DNA of 64,000 bases, taken from positions 62,001 to 126,000 of the forward strand of contig CAVVNM010000014.1 in assembly GCA_963749575.1 (NCBI GenBank), written 5' to 3'. The translations under genes were made by a program, and so were the position numbers. Every line of letters starts with the position of its first letter. The first letter of the stretch is position 1. The stretch is from JAMXLO01 sp963749575 (GTDB lineage Bacteria; Pseudomonadota; Alphaproteobacteria; Acetobacterales; Acetobacteraceae). Below are positions 43,361-51,837 of the stretch, in pieces. The notes below the pieces were generated by a model. It worked only from the letters and a program-made list of their open reading frames with translations, was not told the DNA's origin and ran no database searches.

Positions 43361-46174
43361 TCAGAGGGTCTTTGTGGTGTTGTAGGCTCTGATGGCCAGT
43401 GCCTGCGCGGTAAGATCGTCAACGGTTTGGAACGCCCCCACAGCCACGCCGCCCAGCAGCAGCAGCGCGGTGGCCACTGGACCTCCGGGGCTGGCGAAGT
43501 TGCCAGGGGATTCCGCGCTGGCTATCGCGGTCGGATAAAACGATGAGAGGTCAGTAGCCGGCTGCGACGTATTCGAGCCGGCCGACTGGTATGCGCCGGC
43601 GGTCGCCTCAAGCGCCCCCAGGGATACCGGAGGTTCCACCGCCAGCGCGGTCTGCAAGGTGGGTTGGGCCGCTCCGCTCCAGCCGGTGAAGATCCCGGCC
43701 TGCTGCGCAATGCTGGCGATGTCGGCATCAGGATCGGTGGCGGCCAGCTGGGTGGCCAGGGCGTTCATCGCGTTGATCGAGCGGGTGCCGGTGACGTTCG
43801 CGGCGATCTGCACCGCCGGGCTGTCGATCTCTCGCGTCAGCGTGCCGTTCGCCAGCCGCGTGCCGGTCTGGGCAACCACGGTAAGGCTCTGCGAGCCGCC
43901 GGTGCCGGTGACGTAGGTCAGCTGCGCGAACTCATCGGCGGTGAAATCGGTCTGGCCGGTGACATTGTTGCCGGCCAGCCAGAGCTGCCCGCCGGTGCCG
44001 CCGCCATCGCCCAGCGCCACGCGATATCCGGCGATCGTCTGTCCGGCTGCTGCGCCGGCCTTGAACAGACCGACCATCCGGTAGCTGTCGCCAGCCTGGG
44101 CGGTGAAGTTGCCCGCGGTCTGCAAGGTGGGTTGGGCCGCTCCGCTCCAGCCGGTGAAGATCCCGGCCTGCTGCGCAATGCTGGCGATGTCGGCATCGGG
44201 ATCGGTGGCGGCCAGCTGGGTGGCCAGGGCGTTCATCGCGTTGATCGAGCGAGTGCCGGTGACGTTCGCGGCGATCTGCACCGCCGGGCTGTCGATCTCC
44301 CGCGTCAGCGTGCCGTTCGCCAGTCGCGTGCCGGTCTGGGCAACCACGGTAAGGCTCTGCGAGCCAGCGGTGCCGGCGACATAGGTCAGCTGCGCGAACT
44401 CATCGGCGGTGAAATCGGTCTGGCCGGTGACATTGTTGCCGGCCAGCCAGAGCTGGCCGCCGGTGCCGCCGCCATCGCCCAGCGCCACGCGATATCCGGC
44501 GATCGTCTGTCCGGATGCTGCGCCGGCCTTGAACAGACCGACCATCCGGTAGCTGTCGCCAGCCTGGGCGGTGAAGTTGCCGTCGGTCTGCAAGGTGGGT
44601 TGGGCCGCTCCGCTCCAGCCGGTGAAGATCCCGGCCTGCTGCGCAATGCTGGCGATGTCGGCATCAGGATCGGTGGCGGCCAGCTGGGTGGCCAGGGCGT
44701 TCATCGCGTTGATCGAGCGAGTGCCGGTGACGTTCGCGGCGATCTGCACCGCCGGGCTGTCGATCTCTCGCGTCAGCGTGCCGTTCGCCAGCCGCGTGCC
44801 GGTCTGGGCAACCACGGTAAGGCTCTGCGAGCCGCCGGTGCCGGTGACGTAGGTCAGCTGCGCGAACTCGTCGGCGGTGAAATCGGTCTGGCCGGTGACA
44901 TTGTTGCCGGCCAGCCAGAGCTGCCCGCCGGTGCCGCCGCCATCGCCCAGCGCCACGCGATATCCGGCGATCGTCTGTCCGGATGCTGCGCCGGCCTTGA
45001 ACAGACCGACCATCCGGTAGCTGTCGCCAGCCTGGGCGGTGAAGTTGCCGTCGGTCTGCAAGGTGGGTTGGGCCGCTCCGCTCCAGCCGGTGAAGATCCC
45101 GGCCTGCTGCGCAATGCTGGCGATGTCGGCATCAGGATCGGTGGCGGCCAGCTGGGTCGCCAGGGCGTTCATCGCGTTGATCGAGCGAGTGCCGGTGACG
45201 TTCGCGGCGATCTGCACCGCCGGGCTGTCGATCTCTCGCGTCAGCGTGCCGTTCGCCAGCCGCGTGCCGGTCTGGGCAACCACGGTAAGGCTCTGCGAGC
45301 CGCCGGTGCCGGTGACGTAGGTCAGCTGCGCGAACTCGTCGGCGGTGAAATCGGTCTGGCCGGTGACATTGTTGCCGGCCAGCCAGAGCTGCCCGCCGGT
45401 GCCGCCGCCATCGCCCAGCGCCACGCGATATCCGGCGATCGTCTGTCCGGCTGCTGCGCCGGCCTTGAACAGACCGACCATCCGGTAGCTGTCGCCAGCC
45501 TGGGCGGTGAAGTTGCCCGCGGTCTGCAAGGTGGGTTGGGCCGCTCCGCTCCAGCCGGTGAAGATCCCGGCCTGCTGCGCAATGCTGGCGATGTCGGCAT
45601 CGGGATCGGTGGCGGCCAGCTGGGTCGCCAGGGCGTTCATCGCGTTGATCGAGCGGGTGCCGGTGACGTTCGCGGCGATCTGCACCGCCGGGCTGTCGAT
45701 CTCCCGCGTCAGCGTGCCGTTCGCCAGCCGCGTGCCGGTCTGGGCAACCACGGTAAGGCTCTGCGAGCCAGCGGTGCCGGTGACGTAGGTCAGCTGCGCG
45801 AACTCATCGGCAGTGAAATCGGTCTGGCCGGTGACATTGTTGCCGGCCAGCCAGAGCTGCCCGCCGGTGCCGCCGCCATCGCCCAGCGCCACGCGATATC
45901 CGGCGATCGTCTGTCCGGATGCTGCGCCGGCCTTGAACAGACCGACCATCCGGTAGCTGTCGCCAGCCTGGGCGGTGAAGTTGCCAGCTACGAGTGCATT
46001 GCTGATGCTGATTACGTCAACCGGCGCTGAGCTCGAGGCAGGAGTGGTTGATGTCGCAACTGCGGACGCGGGCGTGGTGCTCGAAACCGACGCGTCCTGC
46101 GTAGCGGGGTTGTCCGTTGTGAAACTGTAGCCGGCTGGCAGCTGCAACGAGAATGGAAGGATGCTCAAACTCAT
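43361..46174 (-). CDS. Tandem-repeat protein, putative secreted adhesin-like
   Basis: A 937-aa protein. Residues 1-61 (MSLSILPFSLQLPAGYSFTT, then an Ala/Ser/Thr-rich linker) precede five copies of a 156-aa repeat and a 96-residue tail with a hydrophobic stretch (VATALLLLGGVAVGAF). Each repeat contains NFTAQAGDSYRMVGLFKAGA, IAGYRVALGDGGGTGGQLWL, FTADEFAQLTYVTG and ATDPDADIASIAQQAGIFTG. The pattern (LF..., QLWLAGN, FAQLTYV, SLTVVAQTG) resembles beta-sandwich repeats in large bacterial surface or RTX-type proteins. No classical signal peptide is seen; type I export is possible. Start 46174 lacks a strong ribosome site; ATG 46237 is an alternative. Lies inside the tRNA-bounded element. Confidence 0.75.
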   Translation of the reverse strand: MSLSILPFSLQLPAGYSFTTDNPATQDASVSSTTPASAVATSTTPASSSAPVDVISISNALVAGNFTAQAGDSYRMVGLFKAGAASGQTIAGYRVALGDGGGTGGQLWLAGNNVTGQTDFTADEFAQLTYVTGTAGSQSLTVVAQTGTRLANGTLTREIDSPAVQIAANVTGTRSINAMNALATQLAATDPDADIASIAQQAGIFTGWSGAAQPTLQTAGNFTAQAGDSYRMVGLFKAGAAAGQTIAGYRVALGDGGGTGGQLWLAGNNVTGQTDFTADEFAQLTYVTGTGGSQSLTVVAQTGTRLANGTLTREIDSPAVQIAANVTGTRSINAMNALATQLAATDPDADIASIAQQAGIFTGWSGAAQPTLQTDGNFTAQAGDSYRMVGLFKAGAASGQTIAGYRVALGDGGGTGGQLWLAGNNVTGQTDFTADEFAQLTYVTGTGGSQSLTVVAQTGTRLANGTLTREIDSPAVQIAANVTGTRSINAMNALATQLAATDPDADIASIAQQAGIFTGWSGAAQPTLQTDGNFTAQAGDSYRMVGLFKAGAASGQTIAGYRVALGDGGGTGGQLWLAGNNVTGQTDFTADEFAQLTYVAGTAGSQSLTVVAQTGTRLANGTLTREIDSPAVQIAANVTGTRSINAMNALATQLAATDPDADIASIAQQAGIFTGWSGAAQPTLQTAGNFTAQAGDSYRMVGLFKAGAAAGQTIAGYRVALGDGGGTGGQLWLAGNNVTGQTDFTADEFAQLTYVTGTGGSQSLTVVAQTGTRLANGTLTREIDSPAVQIAANVTGTRSINAMNALATQLAATDPDADIASIAQQAGIFTGWSGAAQPTLQTALAVEPPVSLGALEATAGAYQSAGSNTSQPATDLSSFYPTAIASAESPGNFASPGGPVATALLLLGGVAVGAFQTVDDLTAQALAIRAYNTTKTL
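43651..45990 (-). repeat. Five tandem 468-bp repeats
   Basis: The units start at 43651, 44119, 44587, 45055 and 45523 on the plus strand and are exactly 468 bp each. They differ at only a few positions per unit (for example GCATCAGG/GCATCGGG and GAGCGGGTG/GAGCGAGTG), mostly silent. Such homogeneity implies recent amplification or gene conversion, and the copy number may vary between cells or be misassembled. Confidence 0.95.
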
Positions 46175-46258
46175 AGCTTGCAACTCACGATGCGGTGCCA
46201 GTCTAGGCTTGCATGCTTTACGAGCGCTGAAATTCATCGCGGGGGAAGCACGTTGACG

Positions 46259-46290
46259 GGTCGGTGGTTCAGATCCGCCCGCCGCCACCA
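46259..46290 (+). repeat. Second copy of tRNA 3' end (attR candidate)
   Basis: GGTCGGTGGTTCAGATCCGC and the following CCGCCGCCACCA match the tRNA T arm, acceptor strand and CCA at 30 of 32 bases; the two differences are A/G and T/C transitions. The 5' half of a tRNA is absent upstream. The LysR gene on the other strand ends inside this copy. Confidence 0.75.
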
Positions 46291-47210
46291 TCCGATGCGG
46301 TGGTCCATGGCGCGGCACCCATGGTGAAGCGTCGCGCCAGGAAATCCAGCAGTACGGCAACGCGGGTTGGCCTTGGTCCGCCGGCCGGGGTGATCAGATG
46401 CAAAGCCAGCGCCGGCGCCGACCAGTCGTTCAGCACGATCTCGAGCCGCCCCGCTCGCACCGCGTCCCAGACGACAAAGTCCGGCTGCAGCGCCACCCCG
46501 CAGCCAGCCTCCGCTGCGAAGCCCAATGCCTCGGCGTTGGTCGCGCTGAGCGGCCCCTTCACGATCACCATCTCCTCGGTGCCGTTGGCATCGGTGAACC
46601 GCCAGGTCTCGCCGGTCGCGAGATACAGATAGCCGAGACACGCGTGATGCCGCAGATCGCGCGGATGGCTGGGCCGGCCGTGCCGGGCGAAATAGTCGGG
46701 CGCGCCGACCACCCAGCGGCGCACCGGGCATAGCCGGCGGGCGATCAGGCTGGAATCTGCCAGATCGGCGATGCGGACCGCGACATCGATGCCGCCGGCG
46801 ATCAGATCGACAACCCTGTCATCGAGCTGGAGATCGACCGAGACCTCGGGATAGGCCGCCAGGAACTCCGGCAGCGCCGGCGCAACATGCCGCAGGCCGA
46901 ACGACATCGGCGCGGCCAGCCGCACGCGGCCACGCGGCACCGCCGAGCTGGCGTGCGCCTCGGCCTCGGCCGCCTCGCCTTCGGCCAGGATGCGTGCCGC
47001 GCGCACCGCGAGCACCCGCCCGGCCTCGGTCAGCGCGAAACGGCGCGAGGTCCGGTGAATCAGCTTCTCCCCCAGCCGTGCCTCGAGCCGCTGTATGGCC
47101 TTCGACACAGTCGGACCGGACAGGCGCAGCTCCGCGGCGGCAGCGGCAAACGAGCCGGTCTCGGCCACCTTGGCAAAGACCGCCCAGGCTTCCAGGTCGG
47201 GCAGGCTCAT
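46269..47210 (-). CDS. LysR-family transcriptional regulator
   Basis: A 313-aa LysR regulator with N-terminal winged helix (LEAWAVFAKVAETGSFAAAA, AELRLSGPTVSKAIQRLEAR) and an effector domain (VRLAAPMSFGLRHVAPALPE, VSVDLQLDDRVVDLIAGGID). It is of the CrgA/DmlR-like type. The last ten residues (TTASDGGGGRI) are read from the tRNA-derived copy, so integration replaced or extended the original C-terminus. It is divergent from two pirin genes with a 100-bp spacer, and regulators of this kind next to pirins are common, so it probably controls them (inference). Confidence 0.9.
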   Translation of the reverse strand: MSLPDLEAWAVFAKVAETGSFAAAAAELRLSGPTVSKAIQRLEARLGEKLIHRTSRRFALTEAGRVLAVRAARILAEGEAAEAEAHASSAVPRGRVRLAAPMSFGLRHVAPALPEFLAAYPEVSVDLQLDDRVVDLIAGGIDVAVRIADLADSSLIARRLCPVRRWVVGAPDYFARHGRPSHPRDLRHHACLGYLYLATGETWRFTDANGTEEMVIVKGPLSATNAEALGFAAEAGCGVALQPDFVVWDAVRAGRLEIVLNDWSAPALALHLITPAGGPRPTRVAVLLDFLARRFTMGAAPWTTASDGGGGRI

Positions 47211-47310
47211 TCCGATGCCCCCAAATCAGAAACGATGTCTTTCCATCCTTTCTGTTTTGCACGCCAGCGTCGAGCACCATGTTTCGCCCCGACTGAACAG
47301 GAGCACTGGC

Positions 47311-48009
47311 ATGATCGAACGCAGGAAGTTCGCCGAGCTGGGTGGCGCGAACCACGGCTGGCTGAACGCGAAGCACCATTTCTCGTTTGCCAACTACTAC
47401 GATCCCGCGCGCATGAACTGGGGCGCGCTGCGGGTATGGAACGACGACGAGATCGCCGCGAACTCGGGGTTCCCGCCGCATCCGCACGCCGACATGGAGA
47501 TCATCACCTATGTGCGCGAGGGCGCCATCACCCATAAGGACTCGATGGGCAATACCGGCCGCACCGAGGCGGGCGACGTACAGGTGATGTCGGCCGGCTC
47601 CGGTGTGCGTCATTCCGAGTACAACCTGGAAGACGCGACGACGCGGATCTTCCAGATCTGGATCGAGCCGACCGAGCGCGGCGGCAAGCCGTCCTGGGGT
47701 GCGAAGCCGTTTCCCAAGGCCGACCGCTCCGGCCACTTCGTGACGCTGGCGAGCGGCATCGCCGGTGACGCAGCGGCATTGCCGATCCGCGCCGATGCGC
47801 GCGTGATGGGTGCCACGGTGAAGGCGGGCGAGCGCATCAGCGTGCCGCTGGATCCCACCCGGCATGTCTATCTGGTGCCTGCCACCGGCGCGGTGGAGGT
47901 TGGCGGTGTGCGTATCGACGCGCGTGACGGCGCTGCCATCACCGATGTCGAGAGCATCGACATCGTCGGCCTGCAGGATGCCGAGGTGGTGTTGGTGGAC
48001 GCGGCGTAG
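47311..48009 (+). CDS. Pirin-family protein (YhhW-like)
   Basis: The 232-aa bicupin shows MIERRKFAELGGANHGWLNA, HFSFANYYDPARMNWGALRV, PPHPHADMEIITYVREGAIT (metal His-x-His and Glu) and MSAGSGVRHSEYN, the short pirin or quercetinase-like form. Metal-dependent dioxygenase activity on flavonoids is known for YhaK/YhhW-like proteins, but native substrates are unclear. AGGAG lies 9 bases before ATG 47311. The second pirin follows 15 bp later, making a two-gene transcript divergent from the LysR gene. Confidence 0.92.
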   Translation: MIERRKFAELGGANHGWLNAKHHFSFANYYDPARMNWGALRVWNDDEIAANSGFPPHPHADMEIITYVREGAITHKDSMGNTGRTEAGDVQVMSAGSGVRHSEYNLEDATTRIFQIWIEPTERGGKPSWGAKPFPKADRSGHFVTLASGIAGDAAALPIRADARVMGATVKAGERISVPLDPTRHVYLVPATGAVEVGGVRIDARDGAAITDVESIDIVGLQDAEVVLVDAA

Positions 48010-48024
48010 CCGAAGGAGACGGAG

Positions 48025-48909
48025 ATGCTGGATCTGGTGATCGAGGGCCGACGCAGAGATCTCGGCGGGGGGCTCGAGGTCGGGCGCGTGCTGCCGTTCG
48101 CCCGCCGGCGCATGGTCGGGCCGTTCATCTTTCTCGATCACATGGGTCCGGCGGATTTCCGATCTGGCGAGGGGATCGATGTGCGGCCGCATCCGCACAT
48201 CGGCCTCGCCACCGTCACCTATCTGTTCGACGGCGAAATCCATCACCGCGACAGCCTTGGTGTCAGCCGGAAGATCCGGCCCGGCGAGGTAAACTGGATG
48301 ACTGCCGGTGCAGGCATCGTACATTCCGAGCGCACCGATCCTGCGTGGCGATCGAACGGCGGCCTGATGCACGGCATGCAGGCCTGGGTGGCGCTGCCGC
48401 GGGAGGATGAGGAGATCGCGCCGGCGTTTGCGCACCACGACGCGGACCAATTGCCGGAGACATCGGACCACGGTGTCTGGGCGCGGCTGATCGCCGGCTC
48501 CGCCTACGGGTTGAGCAACGACGTGAAGACGTTTTCGCCGCTGTTCTATCTGCACGTCGAGCTTGCCGACGGTGCGAGGATCGCGATGCCGGTCGAGCAC
48601 ACGGAGCGCGCCGCGTATGTGGTGTCCGGGGCAGTGGAGCACGATGGCGCGCGGTATCCGGCCGGACGGCTGCTGGTGTTCGCGAACGGCGGCGAACCGG
48701 CGATCGTGGCCGCGGGCGCACCGGCGCGCGTGATGCTGCTCGGCGGGGCGAGCATCGGTCCGCGGTTCATCTGGTGGAACCTCGTGTCGTCGCGACCGGA
48801 GCGGATCGAGCAGGCGAAAGCCGACTGGAAGTCCGGCCGGATGAAGTTGCCGCCGGATGACAGCAGCGAGTTCATCCCGCTGCCGGAGGAGGGGCCGGCT
48901 GCGGTCTGA
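48025..48909 (+). CDS. Pirin-family protein (long form)
   Basis: A 294-aa pirin with the N-terminal cupin metal site in GIDVRPHPHIGLATVTYLFD, EIHHRDSLGVSRKIRPGEVN and MTAGAGIVHSERTDP. The C-terminal pirin domain (SPLFYLHVELADGARIAMPV, ERAAYVVSGAVEHDGARYPA, FIWWNLVSSRPERIEQAKAD) is complete. GGAG precedes ATG 48025. Pirins bind iron and act as redox-sensitive regulators or dioxygenases. Paired with the short pirin just upstream. Confidence 0.94.
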   Translation: MLDLVIEGRRRDLGGGLEVGRVLPFARRRMVGPFIFLDHMGPADFRSGEGIDVRPHPHIGLATVTYLFDGEIHHRDSLGVSRKIRPGEVNWMTAGAGIVHSERTDPAWRSNGGLMHGMQAWVALPREDEEIAPAFAHHDADQLPETSDHGVWARLIAGSAYGLSNDVKTFSPLFYLHVELADGARIAMPVEHTERAAYVVSGAVEHDGARYPAGRLLVFANGGEPAIVAAGAPARVMLLGGASIGPRFIWWNLVSSRPERIEQAKADWKSGRMKLPPDDSSEFIPLPEEGPAAV

Positions 48910-49150
48910 TCGAGGATACAGCCGAGCCCTGCGCCATCGGGCCTCGCCGGGATGCAGCCACGGCAGGCGTGGTTCAGGAAATATCTGCCGCGTCGGTGCA
49001 AGCCGGGTGCACGCCGGGCACGTGGCCACTCCAGACGAACGAATCGAGCAGTGGTACGGCTGATTGCGCGACGAATGGACGGTGGCGGGCGAGGCCGTGT
49101 CAGTCCAGTACCACTGCCGTTGTCGTGTCAGTGGGAAGGAACGTCCAACC

Positions 49151-50365
49151 GTGACGATCGATGGAGGTGCGGAGTCCGCCTATGCCTGGCTTCGCCTTGC
49201 GATCGGCGTGGCGCTCAGCACCCTCGGCGGTATCAGCCTGTGGTCCGTAGTGGTCGTGCTGCCCGCGGTGCAGGCGGAATTCGGCGTCGACCGTGCCACC
49301 GCCTCGTTGCCCTATACGCTGACGATGCTCGGCTTCGCGGTCGGCGGCGTGGCGATGGGACGCATGGCGGATCGCTTCGGCATCATGCTGCCGGCGCTGA
49401 TCGGTGGTGTGGCGCTCAGCCTGGGCTACATCGCCGCAGCCAATGCCACCAGTCTGTGGCAATTCGCGCTGGCGCACGGGCTGCTGATCGCGCTACTCGG
49501 CGGATCTGCATCGTTCGGGCCGATCGTTGCCGACGTGTCCCACTGGTTCACCCGCCGACGCGGCACCGCGGTGGCGGTCGCTGCGGCGGGGAACTATGTC
49601 GCCGGCACGATCTGGCCGCCACTGGTACAGCACTTCGTGCAGACGGTGGGATGGCGGCAGACGCATCTCGGCATCGGGGTCATCGCCGCGGTGACAATGA
49701 TCCCGCTTGCGTTGGCGCTGCGCCGCAAGGCACCGGCGCAGCAGCACAGCGCGACGCATGGCATTGCGTCGTCGCAGGCTTCACTCGGCATGTCACCGAC
49801 TGCACTGCAGATCGTGCTGGCGATCGCAGGCTTCTGCTGCTGCGTCGCAATGTCGATGCCGCAGGTGCACATCGTCGCCTATTGCGGCGATCTCGGCTAC
49901 GGCGTCACGCGCGGCGCGGAGATGCTGTCGGTGATGCTCGGCTTTGGCATCATCAGCCGCGTCGGCACCGGCTTTATCGCTGACCGGATCGGCGGACTGC
50001 CAACTCTGCTGCTGGGCTCGATCGGGCAGATGCTGGCACTTCTGCTGTATCTCGGCTTCAACGGGCTTCCATCGCTCTACGTGATTTCCGCGCTGTTCGG
50101 CCTGGTGCAGGGCGGCATCGTGCCGAGCTATGCTATCGTGATCCGCGAATACCTGCCGGCGCGAGAGGCCGGGATGCGGTTCGGCGTGGTGATCATGGCG
50201 ACGCTGTTCGGCATGGCGTTCGGCGGTTGGGTCTCCGGCGTAATCTTCGATGTCACCGGATCCTACAGCGCCGCGTTTGCCAACGGCGCGTTGTGGAACC
50301 TGCTCAACGCCGGCATTGCCCTGACGCTGCTGACCCGTGGCGTTCGACGCGTGGCGCCAGCCTGA
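49151..50365 (+). CDS. MFS transporter
   Basis: A 404-aa protein with twelve predicted helices. MFS signatures are seen: GRMADRFGIMLPALIGGVAL after helix 2 (loop motif A), VSHWFTRRRGTAVAVAAAGN near helix 5, and GFIADRIGGLPTLLLGSIGQ in the second half. The type resembles monocarboxylate/oxalate-formate-like carriers, but the substrate is unknown. GTG 49151 with AAGGAA about 10 bases upstream is the likely start; longer readings are not conserved. It follows the pirins by 240 bp without evident link. Confidence 0.85.
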   Translation: MTIDGGAESAYAWLRLAIGVALSTLGGISLWSVVVVLPAVQAEFGVDRATASLPYTLTMLGFAVGGVAMGRMADRFGIMLPALIGGVALSLGYIAAANATSLWQFALAHGLLIALLGGSASFGPIVADVSHWFTRRRGTAVAVAAAGNYVAGTIWPPLVQHFVQTVGWRQTHLGIGVIAAVTMIPLALALRRKAPAQQHSATHGIASSQASLGMSPTALQIVLAIAGFCCCVAMSMPQVHIVAYCGDLGYGVTRGAEMLSVMLGFGIISRVGTGFIADRIGGLPTLLLGSIGQMLALLLYLGFNGLPSLYVISALFGLVQGGIVPSYAIVIREYLPAREAGMRFGVVIMATLFGMAFGGWVSGVIFDVTGSYSAAFANGALWNLLNAGIALTLLTRGVRRVAPA

Positions 50366-50381
50366 ATCGGGTGACGAAACA

Positions 50382-51087
50382 TCACCCCACACCGATCAGT
50401 CCAGCCAGCCGCCGTGGATCATCGAGCAGTGGCTGGCTGGCGGCGTCGTAGACCAGCCTGCCGCGATCCAGAACGATCGCGTGCCCGGCGAATTCCAGCG
50501 CCAGGCGCGCATGCTGCTCGACCAGCACGATGGCAAGCCCGTCGTCCTGACGCAGGCGGTGCAGCGCGGCGAGCAGCGCATCGACGATGATCGGCGCCAG
50601 TCCCTCCAGCGGTTCGTCGAGCAGCAGCAGCGACGGATTGCCCATCAGCGCACGCCCGATCGCCAGCATCTGCTGCTCGCCGCCGGAAAGCTGGTTGCCC
50701 ATGTTGCGGCGGCGAGCCGCAAGCGACGGGAACAGTTCGTAGATGCGCTCGCGCGTCCAGCGTGTGCCGCCGCGCGCGGCGACGCCCAGGTTCTCGTCGA
50801 CGTTCAGCGACGGAAAGATCTCGCGTTCCTGCGGCACATAGCCGATGCCGAGACGCGCGCGCTGGAACGGTCGCAGCCGCTCGATCGACCGGCCACGGAA
50901 TGCGATGCGTCCGGCATGCAGTGTGGTGTGGCCAAGCACCGTCGCCAGCAGCGTCGATCTTGCCGACACCATTGCGTCCCAGCACCGCCAACGTGCCGCC
51001 GTCCGTCACGCTGAGCGAGACGCGTTCCAGCACCACGGTCTCGCCGTAGCCCGCCGACACGTCGTGCAGCGCGAGGCAGTCAGCCAT
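50382..51087 (-). CDS. livF: Branched-chain amino acid-type ABC transporter ATPase (frameshifted)
   Basis: LivF-type ATPase of a branched-chain amino acid-type importer: MADCLALHDVSAGYGETVVL, Walker A GRNGVGKSTLLATVLG (split by an extra base near 50959), YVPQEREIFPSLNVDENL, signature NQLSGGEQQMLAIGRAL and Walker B LLLDEPLEGLAP. About 234 aa once repaired. Its start overlaps the LivG stop by a few bases. It is the last gene of a five-gene transporter set. The substrate class of Liv systems ranges from amino acids to aromatic acids and amides. Confidence 0.88.
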
Positions 51088-51837
51088 GCTGGCGCTCGCC
51101 GAGATAGACCTCGCGCACGCGCGCATCGGCGGCGATCTCCGCCGGGGTTCCCTCGACCAGAACGCTGCCCTGCACCAGCACCGTGATGCGGCGGGCGAAG
51201 CGGAACACCAGCTCCATATCGTGCTCGATGATCAGCACCGCGATGTCGCGCGGGAGCTGTTCGATCACCTCGAGGATGATCGCGCTTTCCGCCGACGGCA
51301 CGCCGGCGGCCGGTTCGTCCAGCAGCAGCACCGTCGGCCGCAGACCGAGCGCGATGGCGATCTCCACCAGACGCTGCTTGCCGTAAGGCAGTTCCTGTCA
51401 CCGGAACCAGCGCATCATCCGCGATGCGCAGACGTTCGAGCAGTGCATAGGCCTGTTCCAGCGACGCGCGACGCGACGCCGACCGAGCGGCAGCATGTCG
51501 CCGCCGATGCCGGCATGTTCGGCGACGGCGAGAGCAGACATTCTCCAGCACCGACAGGCCGCGAAACAGCGTGTTGATCTGGAACGTCCGGCCGAGCCCG
51601 CGGCGCACGCGTGCCGCCTGCGGCAGATGCGGTGATGTCCTCGCCGCCGAGCAGGATGCGGCCTGCCGATGGCGGCAGCCGGCCGGTGATCAGGTTGATG
51701 AACGTCGTCTTGCCGGCGCCGTTCGGGCCGATCAACGCGTGGCGCGCACCGGCCTCGAGGCGGAAATGGATGTCGTTCGCCACGATCAGCGCGCCGAAGC
51801 GCTGGTGCAGGCCGATGGTTTCCAGTGCCGGTGTCAT
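51080..51837 (-). CDS. livG: Branched-chain amino acid-type ABC transporter ATPase (multiple frameshifts)
   Basis: The parts of a LivG ATPase are spread over all frames: MTPALETIGLHQRFGALIVA, Walker A GPNGAGKTTFINLITG, RRGLGRTFQINTLFRGLSVL, YALLERLRIADDALVPVT, signature-like YGKQRLVEIAIAL and Walker B LLLDEPAAGVPSAES. At least four single-base insertions, near 51615, 51542, 51475 and 51398, are needed to read through. Each is fixed by deleting one base. This density in 240 bases is too high for natural decay with everything else conserved, so poor sequence quality is the likely cause. The ATG overlaps the LivM stop (ATGA). Confidence 0.82.

Larger units (their letters stand above)
42434..46290. 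mobile_element. Putative 3.8-kb integrated element at the tRNA 3' end
   Basis: The last 32 bases of the tRNA (42434-42465) are repeated directly at 46259-46290 with 30 identities, which is what tRNA-targeting integrases leave behind as attL and attR. The segment between holds a broken toxin-antitoxin pair, a short stretch near 43235-43300 reading LIFRLKPDGSKWNRYS that faintly recalls the N-terminus of P4-type integrases, and the tandem-repeat protein gene. No intact integrase remains, so it is a degraded or minimal island. The right copy is a 3' half only, with no complete tRNA. Confidence 0.6.

Noticed and set aside
43651..45990. CRISPR array
   Set aside because: The repeated unit is 468 bp, coding and contiguous, with no short repeat-spacer pattern. 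No cas genes are in the window and no CRISPR-like array was seen elsewhere.
43664..46030. A 788-residue open frame on the plus strand across the repeat array
   Set aside because: It arises because the repeats are free of stops in all frames at high GC. The minus-strand product has beta-domain composition, a natural N- and C-terminus and conserved hydrophobic spacing; the plus-strand frame is Gly/Arg/His-rich without such features.
46234..46731. Minus-strand frame ending in RADLNHRP-type residues
   Set aside because: This end is simply the reverse complement of tRNA-derived sequence and overlaps the LysR gene in another frame; such peptides are common false gene calls.
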